A stretch of 64,000 bases of DNA from Glandiceps talaboti (taxonomy: Eukaryota; Hemichordata; Enteropneusta; Spengelidae): assembly GCF_964340395.1 (NCBI RefSeq), contig NC_135568.1:1012501-1076500 (forward strand). The letters run 5' to 3'. Positions 32,436 through 55,510 of the stretch are shown here, piece after piece. Position 1 is the stretch's first letter, and each line of letters opens with the position of its first letter. Made by a program: the position numbers and the translations under genes. The notes beneath the pieces are model-generated. The model worked only from the letters and a program-made list of their open reading frames with translations. It was not told the origin of the DNA and did no database searches.

Positions 32436-33997
32436 AAAAAAATTCTTGTGAAGCAAAAAAAAAAAATTCTTGTGAAGCAAAAAAAAAAATTCTTGTGAAG
32501 CAAAAAAAAAAAATTCTTGTGAAGCAAAAAAAAAAAAATTTCTTGTGAAGCAAAAAAAAAAAATTATTGAGGCAAAAAAAAAAAATTTCTTGTGAAGCAA
32601 AAAAAAAAATTCTTGTGAAGCAAAAAAAAAAATTCTTCTGAAGCAAAAAAAAAAATTCTTGTGAAGCAAAAAAAAAAAATTCTTGTGAAGCAAAAAAAAA
32701 AACCACCGGTTATTTCCATATGTGACCATTCGGGGGGGGGGCAGTGTTTGGTTGTTCGTTGGTTTGTTGTCGTTTACTCATGTATGTATCTACTCTGTCA
32801 GTTTATTTTGTTTGTTTGTTTGTTTGTTTGTTTGTTTGTTTGTTTGTTTGTTTGTTTATTTGTTTGGTTTTGTTTGTTTGTTTGTTTGTTTGTTTGTTTA
32901 CATGTATGTTTATTTTGTTTTGTTTATATTTGTTAACAGAACTAAATGAGCCTGAGCACCCTGTGGATTGATGGGCAGTATGGCTTTGTGGGCATCCGTC
33001 AATTGCAGTCCTCTATTGTTACAGCTGCGAATTTAACACACTGTAACAGTGGTGATTTGTGACAAATGTATTGTTGGTGTTAATTATAGTACAATTAAGT
33101 AGACAAGTTACCAGATCAAAAAATACGAAAGTCTGGAAGCAGTCAAAGCTCACTCTCAAAGCAGGAGCCGTCAACAAACAGGCGTCAATGTGCTACAGTC
33201 ACACGTTTGGTGAAACGATAATCAAATCACGTCAGTGTCTCTGTTATGCATCTTTTTGGAATGAAGTTCAAAACAGGGTTACAGCTACCCATTCGCCAAG
33301 TCGCCAAATGCGAATAGAATAGAAACTCGAGTTGGCTACAAAACAATGGATTTGACGAAACTGTTGGCGACAAGTTTTCACTGAGATGAATTTACTTGAG
33401 ATGACTGACATACTCATAGTAACAGTAGTAACATCGTATGAAAATGATGTCACAAGGCTGACTTACGTCTCAAAATAAAATACATCCATGCAGTTTTAAT
33501 TTCGTGTTCTCGATCAAGCGCGAAATTCAAAATGCGCGAATAATTTCAGGATTCACAGTATCACTATTCTATTACTGTTTTCAGTCACAAGCTAAGCGAA
33601 ATGACAAATGGCAACAGTTGGACATTGGTATTCGATGATTGAGTCATCATTCACTTGAATATAGGAGAAACAAAATTGATTAATTATGTGGCCATTGAAT
33701 GCAAGGTATTGTCCAATCAGAAATTAGGACTCCTTAGGATGTGTTAAAGTGTTTCAAAAATTATGTCGTGCGCACGAGAAACTATGTTGTGAGCACGACT
33801 TATAGTATGTTGTGCTCACAAGATAGTATGTTGTGCTCACAAGATAGCATCTTGTGCTCACAAGATAGTATGTTGTGCTCACAAGATAGTATGTCGTGCT
33901 CACAAGATAGTAAGTCGTGCGCACAAGATATTATGTTGTGCTCACAAGATTATTTTTTATTTTTTATTTTACAAAATGTCCCTTACTGGCTTTCATA
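32430..33997 (-). repeat. Right terminal inverted repeat (~1.57 kb)
   Basis: Inverse complement of 12719-14262: the T/A-rich CTTCACAAG array (32436-32702), a poly-G tract (32732), a TTTG run (32805-32930), about 830 bp of unique sequence, a 21-bp unit array (33768-33952) and the terminal 30 bp ending TTTCATA. Confidence 0.85.
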
Positions 33998-34003
33998 GAT
34001 ATA
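33998..34003. other. Target-site duplication GATATA, right
   Basis: Identical to 12713-12718 and directly abuts the right terminus. Confidence 0.8.
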
Positions 34004-34084
34004 CGTCTACGTACTACACCATTATAGTAAACAGTCAATAAAGACAGTGATTGAAATAATAACAATGAATACAATAGCGGTGGT

Positions 34085-34770
34085 ATTTGTGATGTGGTTG
34101 TTGTTGTTGTTGTTGTGGTGGTGGTATATGTTATGTGATGGGGTGGTGGTGGTGGTGGTGGTATTTGTGATGTGGTGGTAGTGGTGGTGGTGGTATTTGT
34201 GATGTGGTAGTGGTGGTGGTATTTGTGATATGGTTGTTGTTGTGGTGGTATATGTTATGTGATGGGGTGGTGGTGGTGGTATTTGTGATGTGGTGGTGGT
34301 GGTATTTGTGATGTGGTGGTGGTGGTATTTGTGATGTGGTGGTGGTAGTGGTGGTGGTGGTAGTATTTGTGATGTAGTGGTGGTGGTATTTGTGATGTGG
34401 TGGTGGTGTGGTGGTGGTATCTGTTATGTGGTGGTGGTGGTATCTGTTATGTGATGGGGTGGCGGTGGTGGTGGTGGTATTTGTGATGTGGTGGTGGTGG
34501 TGGTATCTGTTATCTGATGGGGTGGTGGTATCTGTTATGTGATGGGCTGGTGCTGGTGCTGGTGGTGGTGGTATCTGTTATGTGATGGGCTGGTGGTGGT
34601 GGTGGTATCTGTTATGTGATGGGGTGGTGGTGGTGGTATCTGTGATGTGGTGGTATCTGTTATGTGATGGGGTGGTGGTGGTATTTGTGATGTGGTGGTG
34701 GTATCTGTTATGTGATGGGTGGTGGTGGTGGTGGTGATGGTGGTGGTGGTGGTGGTGGTGGTGGTGGACC
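34085..34770. repeat. GGT-rich minisatellite
   Basis: Irregular units of GTGATGTGGTGGTGGTGGTA with variants containing TCTGTTATGTGATGGGG, running into pure (GGT)n near 34730-34765. It lies just outside the right end of the element. The His/Thr-rich minus-strand frames are artefacts. Confidence 0.9.
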
Positions 34771-35210
34771 AATTATGAATCAGATGGTAGGTGTGATATT
34801 TGATGTTATATGCCATGTAGCACCTATCTACTGGTAGCGACATAGCTGTGGTGTTGTACTGGGATCTTCTCACATAGCATTGAATGCATTGAAACTGCAA
34901 GCAGGAAAATAACAGGAAAGAATCGAATTACCACCTTTTGTGCAATCTCGCCCAGATCATTGACACAAGTAACACACAATGTCATACAGATAAAAAATAT
35001 CATGGATCTTTTTTTCGGAAGGGGAATGCAAATTTGTGAATAGAACTAACATGGCATGGTCGAAAAACATTATATACAAGATACAATAAAACTGTATTGT
35101 CTCTCGTAAGGGGATTATGGCAATGGTGTTCACATTAAATACTTACATATAAAGAAATGTAAAAGTATACATAGGATTAATATTTTAAAAACAAATAACA
35201 ATCCACAAAA

Positions 35211-36294
35211 CTCTAAAATACACAGTTATAATGCATACAGTATAAACTCTAAAATACACAGTTATAATGCATACAGTATCAACTCTAAAATACACAGTTA
35301 TAATGCATACAGTATAAACTCTAAAATACACAGTTATAATGCATACAGTATCAACTCTAAAATACACAGTTATAATGCATACAGTATCAACTCTAAAATA
35401 CACAGTTATGATGCATACAGTATAAACTCTAAAATACACAGTTATAATGCATACAGTATAAACTCTAAAATACACAGTTATAATGCATACAGTATAAACT
35501 CTAAAATACACAGTTATAATGCATACAGTATAAACTCTAAAATACACAGTTATAATGCATACAGTATAAACTCTAAAATACACAGTTATAATGCATACAG
35601 TATAAACTCTAAAATACACAGTTATGATGCATACAGTATCAACTCTAAAATACACAGTTATAATGCATACAGTATAAACTCTAAAATACACAGTTATAAT
35701 GCATACAGTATCAACTCTAAAATACACAGTTATAATGCATACAGTATAAACTCTAAAATACACAGTTATAATGCATACAGTATCAACTCTAAAATACACA
35801 GTTATAATGCATACAGTATCAACTCTAAAATACACAGTTATGATGCATACAGTATAAACTCTAAAATACACAGTTATAATGCATACAGTATAAACTCTAA
35901 AATACACAGTTATAATGCATACAGTATAAACTCTAAAATACACAGTTATAATGCATACAGTATAAACTCTAAAATACACAGTTATAATGCATACAGTATA
36001 AACTCTAAAATACACAGTTATAATGCATACAGTATAAACTCTAAAATACACAGTTATGATGCATACAGTATAAACTCTAAAATACACAGTTATAATGCAT
36101 ACAGTATAAACTCTAAAATACACAGTTATAATGCATACAGTATAAACTCTAAAATACACAGTTATAATGCATACAGTATAAACTCTAAAATACACAGTTA
36201 TAATGCATACAGTATAAACTCTAAAATACACAGTTATAATGCATACAGTATAAACTCTAAAATACACAGTTATAATGCATACAGTATAAACTTT
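35211..36294. repeat. 36-bp minisatellite, about 30 copies
   Basis: Highly uniform unit containing AACTCTAAAATACACAGTTA followed by TAATGCATACAGTATA. Almost all variation is at two positions: TATAAAC versus TATCAAC, and TTATAATG versus TTATGATG. The unit is divisible by three and open on the minus strand (a 12-residue repeat, VYFRVYTVCIIT), but nothing supports translation. Confidence 0.95.
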
Positions 36295-38783
36295 GAAGAC
36301 AAAAGAGTGCCACTGAAATCTGATAAAAATTGCATTTCTGAAAACTACAAAGATGCATAAAATGAATGACCAATGTTTCTAATTGGAGTGGATTTTATAA
36401 TACAAGTTATACCAATTTGACTCAGTGTACATGGTCTACACACCACTTTAAGTGTACATGCTGCTGTAGTCACGATATGCATAGATCAATGTGACATGTT
36501 TATAACTAATAATGATACATTCCTCATGATAGGGGTCATAGCGTGACAACTACCACTAAGCTTTGTCAGCCATTGTGTTCGCACACCTAAACGTAGTCAA
36601 AACTTTGGATAAAACGGACGAGGGATTTGTTATCAAACGAAGATAAAATATTACAGACGAGAGCGTCAGTCTGAGGTACGTAAGAAGTAGTGGGCGACCC
36701 AGTTCGGTCGGACCCCGTCAGATCACCCTGTGTTGGCGACATACACACACACACACAATGAACCCGGATATGTCGCAATGATCCCGGATATATCATATAT
36801 TAGAAGTTATAAAATGTCACTACAGGTTGTTTTTCTTTTTGTTTATGTTTTTTCTTTATTAAAGTACAAATTATTCTTTGTCAATTTCTATGACTTTGTC
36901 AGCCTTTAGATATATACATTATGAGATATGGCATCATATACGTGTATACATGACATTGAAATGTCAAAGTTGCTCAACCCAATAATTAACAACAACAGCA
37001 AAGATATCATTGTGCACACACCTACATTTGTACCCATATATCTAGTTACATACTTACACACCACCCAACAACACATACATACATATACATACATACATAC
37101 ATACATACATACATACATACATACATACATACATACATACATACATACATACATACATACATACATACATACATACACACATACACACATACACACATAC
37201 ACACATACATACATACATACATACATACATACATACATACATACATACATACATACATACATACATACATACATACATACATACATACATACGCACACAT
37301 GAGAAAAATTTCAATTACATTATAAAGCGTTAAATGAATTTTTTATCACGTCATGGGGGGGGGGATATATTCATGACTTTTCCATTTTCATCTCATGACC
37401 GGATTTCGACAAACAAATTTGAACAGCCAATCACCATGAATGGATGCTGTTGAATATGTAACGAGTTCTTGGAAGGAGACACGATAATAACAGTGTACAA
37501 CAAGATGGAGTTATACGTGACGTCACTGCTGTTAAAATGAAACTTTTCAAAACAACACTGAGACGTTCCTAGTACCGAAAACTTTATTTTTACTTTGATT
37601 CCATTTCAATTCAATTTCTACCCAACGATGTACTTGATCGCTGAGACATTCGATTTAAGGTCGCAAGAATGTTTTGATTGCCAGTGTTAGATCACGTGAT
37701 TGCTTAACATATAAATATCCAAAACGGGGATTCCCCTCTTGGTAACATTTCAGGTATTAAGATTACGTGTTTGGTGGAAACGACTGTCAAATTCATGAAT
37801 TTTGAGGACTGTAATGCTTCTTGATTGTTGTCGATAAAAGCCTGGCAATGTAAGGTAACACAAATCTTATTTATATATGAAAGTTCAGGGTTAAAATTTA
37901 CATATATAAGTGATTGGGTAGGTGGGTGGTGGTGGTGTTGTGTTATACCTATCTAGTGTTGTACATAGGCTTAATTTTGGTCGGTCAAAATAGCAGTCGA
38001 TGTGCCTAGGCCTGATAGACACCATAATTCAACATACGACATACCCGGACCATACATAACAAGATTGCCATGACATAGCAAGACAGGGAAGAAAGCCTCA
38101 AATGCTTATACATATATAATCTTTTGCAGTTTTCGGTTCCGTCTAATTAGTCAATTACGATATCGAAAGTTTCATCGAGTGCACGATGTGTCCTCTTGTT
38201 CCTTTGATTTGGTGCCCGGGGGTGGGGCATTAATTGGGTATACGTATACGTGCCGCCCTTTGGGGTAGGGTTTTTTGCCCTTTGGTCTAAAATGGGTACT
38301 GTCATTTTAGAGCTAATTAGTCTAAAATGGGGTCCCCATTTTCACATTTGTTGGGTCTAGTCTAAAATGGGGTATTGGTTTTGGGTCAAAATCGGTCTAA
38401 AATGGGGTCTGGGGTTGACAGCATTGGCCACACACCCCTACCAGATCTGACCAGTGGTACCCCCCCCCCCCGGGGATTTGGTGTTGAGTGAATAGCAATC
38501 CTTGGTTCACATTGTCACTCTTTCTTTGCATGTCTTGATATTCATCTTTCATGTTTCTTTCCTTTGGTCGCTAATTCAACGGATTCTTAATTCAACAGGT
38601 TCTTAATTCAACAGGTGGTTCTTTCACGTCATTCTTGTTGATATCGCTGTATACAATATTCAAAATCAAACCTGGCCATGAATTCATAACGATGACATAA
38701 AATAAAGCACAGCAATAGTAAATTTGTATTGTGTCGGATAAGATGATAACACGTTACGTATTAAGAAACAACTTTCTTTACAG
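36295..38783. other. Spacer upstream of the macro-PARP gene
   Basis: Contains (ACAT)n at 37073-37292 and, at 38270-38410, several short TCTAAAATGGGGT repeats. The 5' exon(s) of the macro-PARP gene should lie here or further left but could not be identified. Confidence 0.5.
37073..37292. repeat. (ACAT)n microsatellite
   Basis: About 220 bp of ACAT with a short ACACAC-interrupted middle. Open frames on both strands are artefacts. Confidence 0.95.
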
Positions 38784-49698
<10,915 letters not shown>

Positions 49699-49710
49699 TC
49701 TGCTGTGTTA

Positions 49711-49716
49711 AATAAA
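49711..49716 (+). promoter_or_regulatory. Polyadenylation signal AATAAA of the macro-PARP gene
   Basis: Canonical hexamer 13 bp after the TGA stop at 49696-49698, directly before the minisatellite. Confidence 0.55.
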
Positions 49717-49721
49717 CCATA

Positions 49722-50345
49722 CAACCTGTGTTGCTATGTTAACAAGTCATATAACCTGTGATGCTATGTTAACAAGTCACATGACCTGTGATGCTATGTT
49801 AACAAGTCATATGACCTATGTTGCTATGTTAACAAGTCATATGACCTGTGTTGCTATGTTAACAAGTCACATGACCTGTGATGCTATGTTAACAAGTCAT
49901 ATGACCTATGTTGCTATGTTAACAAGTCATATGACCTGTGATGCTATGTTAACAAGTTACATGACCTATGTTGCTATGTTAATAAGTCATATGACCTGTG
50001 TTGCTATGTTAACAAGTCATATGACATGTTTTGCTATGTTAACAAGTTATATGACCTGTGTTGCTATGTTAACAAGTTATATGACCTGTGTTGCTATGTT
50101 AACAAGTCATATGACCTGTGTTGCTATGTTAACAAGTCATCTGACCTGCGTTGTTAAGTTAACAAGTCACATGACTTGTGTTGCTATGTTAACAAGTCAT
50201 CTGACCTGCGTTGTTAAGTTAACAAGTCATATGACCTGTGTTGCTATGTTAACAAGTCATATGACATGTTTTGCTATGTTAACATTACAAGTTATATGAC
50301 CTGTGTTGCTATGTTAACAAGTCATATGACCTCTGTTGTCTTGTT
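49722..50345. repeat. 30-bp minisatellite, about 20 copies
   Basis: Units of TGTTGCTATGTTAACAAGTC then ATATGACCTG with point variants (CACATG, TTATATG, CATCTG). It starts within about 25 bp of the macro-PARP stop codon, so the transcript's 3' end may lie inside it. Confidence 0.95.
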
Positions 50346-50749
50346 AACACGTCATCTTTGCAAACATATGTACATACCCACCATGTATAGTTGTCAGCAA
50401 CTTTCAGAATATCGAGTTCAATTACTTGGTGAGAAATCTGTCACCATCATGTACACCCTTTTGTCATTTCAAATATTGTCCTTATCCAATGATCGAGATT
50501 GACCACATTTGAACAGGTTCAATATTCCATTAAGTTATAGTTGGATAGCAAAAAACAAAGATCAAGTTGAATCATTGTATCCTAAGAATGATGGATATTT
50601 GATCTTTTTTATAAAGTTTAATTGAAATTATGACTTTAAAAGGGCAAGGGGATACGAAAAAGACATAGAACATATGTTAGTATTTTTCCATTCCGTCCGA
50701 ATCAATAACTTAGCACAAAAATCATGAATCACAAGTCAGTACTTATTGT

Positions 50750-50889
50750 GTGTGTGTATGTATGTATGTATGTATGTATGTATGTATGTATGTATGTATG
50801 TATGTATGTATGTATGTGTGTATGTATGCATGTGTGTATGTATGTATGTATGTATGTATGTATGTATGTATGTATGTATGTATGTATGT
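50750..50889. repeat. (TATG)n microsatellite
   Basis: Intergenic tetranucleotide run downstream of the macro-PARP gene. Confidence 0.95.
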
Positions 50890-51616
50890 ACATGTTGGGG
50901 ATTTTATGTTGTGTATAGCAATTCATTGAGTAAGAGAGAAGGACTTTGTCTGTTTACACATTGTTTTACAAGTAGAAAAACTTACATTTTCATGAAAGTC
51001 TCAATCAATGTTTTATCCATGTGGCCGATGGAAATGTGTTTTCCTTTTATGACACCACATATCTTCAAGAATTGTATTTGATTTTGTTTGTAGTCATATT
51101 GAACACATATTGCCTGGCCATGAGGGCTATAGCACCCGTTTATTACACCCAAGGGACTGTGAGTTACCAGAATCACATGCTATTTCCCGAGGCCAAAGGC
51201 CAAGAAAAGTATATTATATTATAATTACAGATAACCAGGGTAGAATGTATAGCTGGCTTATATATCATAAATCATTGTTTCATAAAGAAATTCCTGTGAA
51301 TTATTTTTATTTTATTTTATTTTATTTTATTTTATATTCTTCACCTCAAAAGCATGTGTACTTAAACTTTGAAATATAATAGATTCATTCGCATTCAAGC
51401 AGCATATAACACAAATGAACTGTTATTCCGTGGTACTTGTATGTTATAATTGTACTCAGTTTTATTTGGGGTTTATTAACATGATGACAGCTTATTTTCA
51501 TAAATATTACAGTAAATCATGTATTAAACATTCTTGCAAACCAGAGCACATATTATTTCGTTTGAAGTAACAACAAATGTACCTCTCACTGAGTCTCAGC
51601 GGTGCGTCTTGGATGG

Positions 51617-51648
51617 TGCCGTAAAAGAGGCTGTAGTTTACGACGATG
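51617..51648 (+). repeat. Dispersed repeat, copy 2
   Basis: TGCCGTAAAAGAGGCTGTAG then TTTACGACGATG, about 84% like copy 1. Confidence 0.55.
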
Positions 51649-53571
51649 GTATTAAATCATTATAAATATACTAGAAATTATGTGCTGTTTCATTCAATGG
51701 TCAAGAGATCTACAACACATATACTTAAAGTTTGCTAATTTATTGAGGAAGCTGGAAAACGAACGTTTTTATTGTCTCACCTCGTCCTTCAACACCAGAT
51801 GGCGATGTCATAGATATATCAATGCATAATGTACTATTATTACAAGAAGGACAGGTAGGAAAGATATTTTTTTATCTTCGGATCTGTTCAAATGTTCTCT
51901 TCATATTTACAGAGGTCAATAGAGACTTCTCATCGATATAATTGTACTTTCTCTACTATACGCAGAAGACATCGTTTAGAACGCTGTATTCGATAAATTC
52001 CACCATGTTGTTTTGATCACACGAGGCATTGACGTCTTCAAATCTCACTATTTCTTACACGACAAGATATTATGATTTTTGACTGACGTCATCACACACA
52101 CCTGTATGTGGTCACACATTGACCAATCAGGTTTGAGGTTGTGTCCACGAATTAGCAAGTCATTGCGTGCAACAGGTCAGTGATTGGCCAATCTATTTTA
52201 ACCATGTTTCACTTCCGGAACACGTGTTTTTGTCATCATATGAGATTTGGTTTGGATGGAAGGACATGAAGTTGAGGGGAGTATGGCTTTTTCCATGATT
52301 TCAAGAACAGACTGGTGAGTGAAACTGAATCCCTGTGACTTCTACATTTTTACATCGCCTTCTAAAAAATTTGTTTTCGTTCACAAGTCTTGCTCGGTAG
52401 GCCTCAAAATCCCACGCGATTTCACTGACCACTGAATTATCACTATGATATCGCCACTCAGTAAGTCTAATTATTAGCCATGATCTGTTCTAATTGCACA
52501 TTCTACACCATTCCACGTAGTTATAGAACATATGATATGTCAAGTGTGGTACGTTTTCCAAAATATGTACCGCACTCGCATTTTGTCTGATGGAATTTTC
52601 TCTCCGTTTAGTAACATCTTAATATTGTCAAAACCTACGAAAATTATCAGTAAGTTAGAGACACCGTTTACCACAATTCTGACTGCTGTGTGGGTGTACA
52701 GCAATATCGTATGATTGTCAAATCGAATAATATATTGACCCCACACTGTAGTGTTAAAAAAATATATTTTCGACCCGCAAAAAGCCCTCGAATTTGATCA
52801 CCATAAATTATGTTCTTTGTGGCTCTGGTTTAAGCAAGGCGTAGGCACTGACCTTAATTAACAATTATACAGTTTGATACTAGTTGTAATAGTTGTAACT
52901 TTGTTTTTGTTTTGTTTTAAAGTTAGTTTTTCAGTGCAAAGTTGAGTTGAATGAAATAGGTGATCCTTATAATGTATTACTATTATACGTATGTCTTGAC
53001 TACTTAGTAGTAAAGGAATTCATTGAATCACCCCCACCCTCACTGAGCTGTGGCGGAGTATCTCAGTCACACATACTCATACTTGAGCTGCGGGCAAGTA
53101 TGAGGCAACTATTCCCTACTGAGTGTGTTACATTCTATTTTAAATCATTGATGTGTGAGATTTAACTTTCTTATGTCTTCTTTACTCTTGCAAAATTGAC
53201 ATTTAACCGGTATAACTCACATGTTGCATTCTGTATGATCATACTTTAACTTTAACTACTAGTTTATATCCCTGTGTACGGTATTCTATCCATCGTCAAA
53301 AAATAAATGTTTGGTTCCGGTAACCCGACCCAATCTAGGTTTTTACTGCCAACCCTAAATATTTTTGTAGGTAATTCGAACAAATATTGAAAAATCGAAA
53401 GAAGAGAAATAGTGACATTTGATGACATTATCGTCTTGTGATCAAAACAATATGACAGAATACAGTGTAGCACACAATGTCGTCTGCATATCATATGAAA
53501 AGTGCGAACACATCGCATTATCGCAAACCAGAGTTATTATTTATACCACTACATTTCGAAATAAATATAAA

Positions 53572-53632
53572 TGTGGGAGGCTCGATTAAGAACGTTGCCG
53601 TAAAACAGGCCGTGGTTTGCGACGATGACACA
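53572..53632 (+). repeat. Dispersed repeat, copy 3
   Basis: Shares GTGGGAGGCT, AAGAACGTTGCCGTAAAACA and TTTGCGACGATGA with copy 1; the closest pair. Confidence 0.6.
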
Positions 53633-54856
53633 TCGATCAGAAATGTCTTTTGACCTCTTTATATACGTACGTATACATTGTATGACAACCTGAACCAGAC
53701 AAAAAAGAGTCCTACCTACCCACCACGCACCCTGTTTTGAAATTGGGCGTTATCGGAACCACACAAGTGTTTTTGGTTACAAGTAATTGTTGCTAGACTA
53801 CTAGCACTTACGGAATCATTTTCTTAGGAACTATTCTGAGGCTTACCGTCCGACATGCGTTCATGGGCAAAGCATAGGTTAAATCATGTTTACTTTAATA
53901 TGCAAATGCACTCTGAAACTTATTTAAAAAGCACACCAGAGTCGACACAAGTGACATGGAGATGATGAAATACGTATTCGTGTATTCTAAAAACGAAAGG
54001 GATGATTTTCTCAAAACTCGTCGTAGGGGGATAGCAACGCGCGTACTTTTGACTGAGAAACTGAAGAACGTGAAGAAAAGCACAGTCATACTGATAGGTC
54101 ACTGGTGATCGACAATAAATAACAACACAGTGGTCATTGATAATTTCAAAATGTCTTCTTTTTGTCACTTCAATATATTTCTATAACTTTATGTAGAATA
54201 CATAGAGATGAGACAATGACAATCATTGCATCAGTAATAAGTACAGGTTTCGAGGCAAGCTTTCACGTGACAACGTAGATATATCTAAGACTGTGACAAA
54301 GTCATGTCAAATCAGTGTACTAGTGCTCGCTAATAAAATTTAGCTTCGTTCGCACTTCACATAGCTTACAACATGCTGATAAAATACATGGAATTTGTCG
54401 TATGTATACATTTAACAGAGGTCAAAGGTTACATGAGCAGTAAAGATGAATCAGACTATCTTGATCTGGTTAAAGAAATGCACACTCTAAAGTTATCATA
54501 GAACTTAAATCAGAGACTACCGAAATCTATTTTCTTTTAAAATCTGTTCATGAAATATCGGCTAAAATGATTCAAAATAACAAAATTGCCTCCACTTCAT
54601 AGAAAAAAATAGAAGCATCGCTGAACGCCCCAAATTATTCTATTATTTCAAAAGAACCAGAAATATGATTTCGTTTGAGAAAGTTTGGAGAGATTTGGTA
54701 AACTTTGATTTTCAGGGAATTTGTTCACCAACTTAGGCATCTACTACCTTTAATGATTAAAAAGAATATGTGTGTTCTTCTAGAATTGTTTCTCTTTTTG
54801 TCATCATCCAAACTAAGTGTCCAAGGGTCAAGCCCATGTTCAGTGACCTGCTCAGA

Positions 54857-55451
54857 TCAACCCATTTCAACTGGTGGTGCTGAAGGGGCTGCTGACTGTT
54901 GATTATATTCCGTTGCAGTTGGTGCTTCGTAGGAGGTGGGGTATGTACTCTCTTTGGGTGGTGGTGGTACTTGGTATCCTGCTGGAGGGGGTGGAGGAGG
55001 TGGATACGGAGCTTGAACAGCTGGATATCCTGCCTGAGGTGGATAAGGCGGATATTGTCCCCCTTGTGGCGGTGGATACGTACCCTGAGGTGGGGGGTAT
55101 GCAGGTCCTTGTGGATAAGTCACATTTCCGTGTTGGGAATATTGTCCTGGTTGTGTACTTTGATACTGTTGTGGAGGAGAGTCCTGGTATTGATATTTCT
55201 GTGCTGTCCCTCCTGGCATTGGTTGTTGATGTGTTGTCACGACAACGGTGGTTGACATGGTAGTGGTAGAAGGGACGTGACGAAGTCGCAGTTCCTCATT
55301 GACGCTTCCAACAAGACATGGCATTCTGATAATGTCAATCACCCATCCTATACCAAACAATCCTAACGTTAGAGTGTATATGATACCCCAACACGGACGC
55401 TCTAGGTAGTAATGATGCAATCCTGAGAGTGAGAGAGAGAGAGAGTCAGTC

Positions 55452-55510
<59 letters not shown>

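Larger units (their letters stand above)
12719..33997. mobile_element. 21.3-kb TIR DNA transposon-like element (IS3EU-like) with integrase and two HECT-like genes
   Basis: The left end (TATGAAAGCCAGTAAGGGAC) and right end (GTCCCTTACTGGCTTTCATA) are exact inverse complements. They extend into inverted repeats of about 1.55 kb, flanked by the hexamer GATATA on both sides. The terminal repeats are nearly identical; I noticed one 9-bp length difference near 13300, inside the left copy. Cargo is HECT-like gene 1 (+), a DDE integrase (-) and HECT-like gene 2 (-). From memory, the eukaryotic IS3-like group (IS3EU) makes 6-bp duplications and has TAT/ATA-type termini, which would fit. Extra internal copies of the terminal sequence suggest a composite or nested history. 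Near-identity of the ends suggests recent insertion or homogenisation between the arms. Confidence 0.8.
50890..54856. other. Intergenic stretch, no gene seen
   Basis: Contains two copies of the dispersed repeat (51617, 53596), a TTTTA run (51305-51333) and a decayed GACCC-rich repeat near 53310-53350 also seen near 44690-44720. No coding or RNA gene is supported. Confidence 0.5.

Noticed and set aside
31602-32729. Open frame of 375 codons on the minus strand and 239 codons on the plus strand
   Set aside because: Both are read through the 21-bp and CTTCACAAG arrays, whose periods keep frames open; composition is purely repetitive.
34535-34900. His/Thr-rich minus-strand frame (possible metal-binding protein)
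   Set aside because: GGT-rich minisatellite; no conserved start or gene context.
35185-36267. 360-codon minus-strand frame with a 12-residue repeat
   Set aside because: Explained by a 36-bp minisatellite; no splice sites, signal peptide or flanking unique coding sequence.
54874-55263. Plus-strand open frames over TM2 exon 2
   Set aside because: Antisense shadow of the Pro/Gln/Tyr-rich coding exon.
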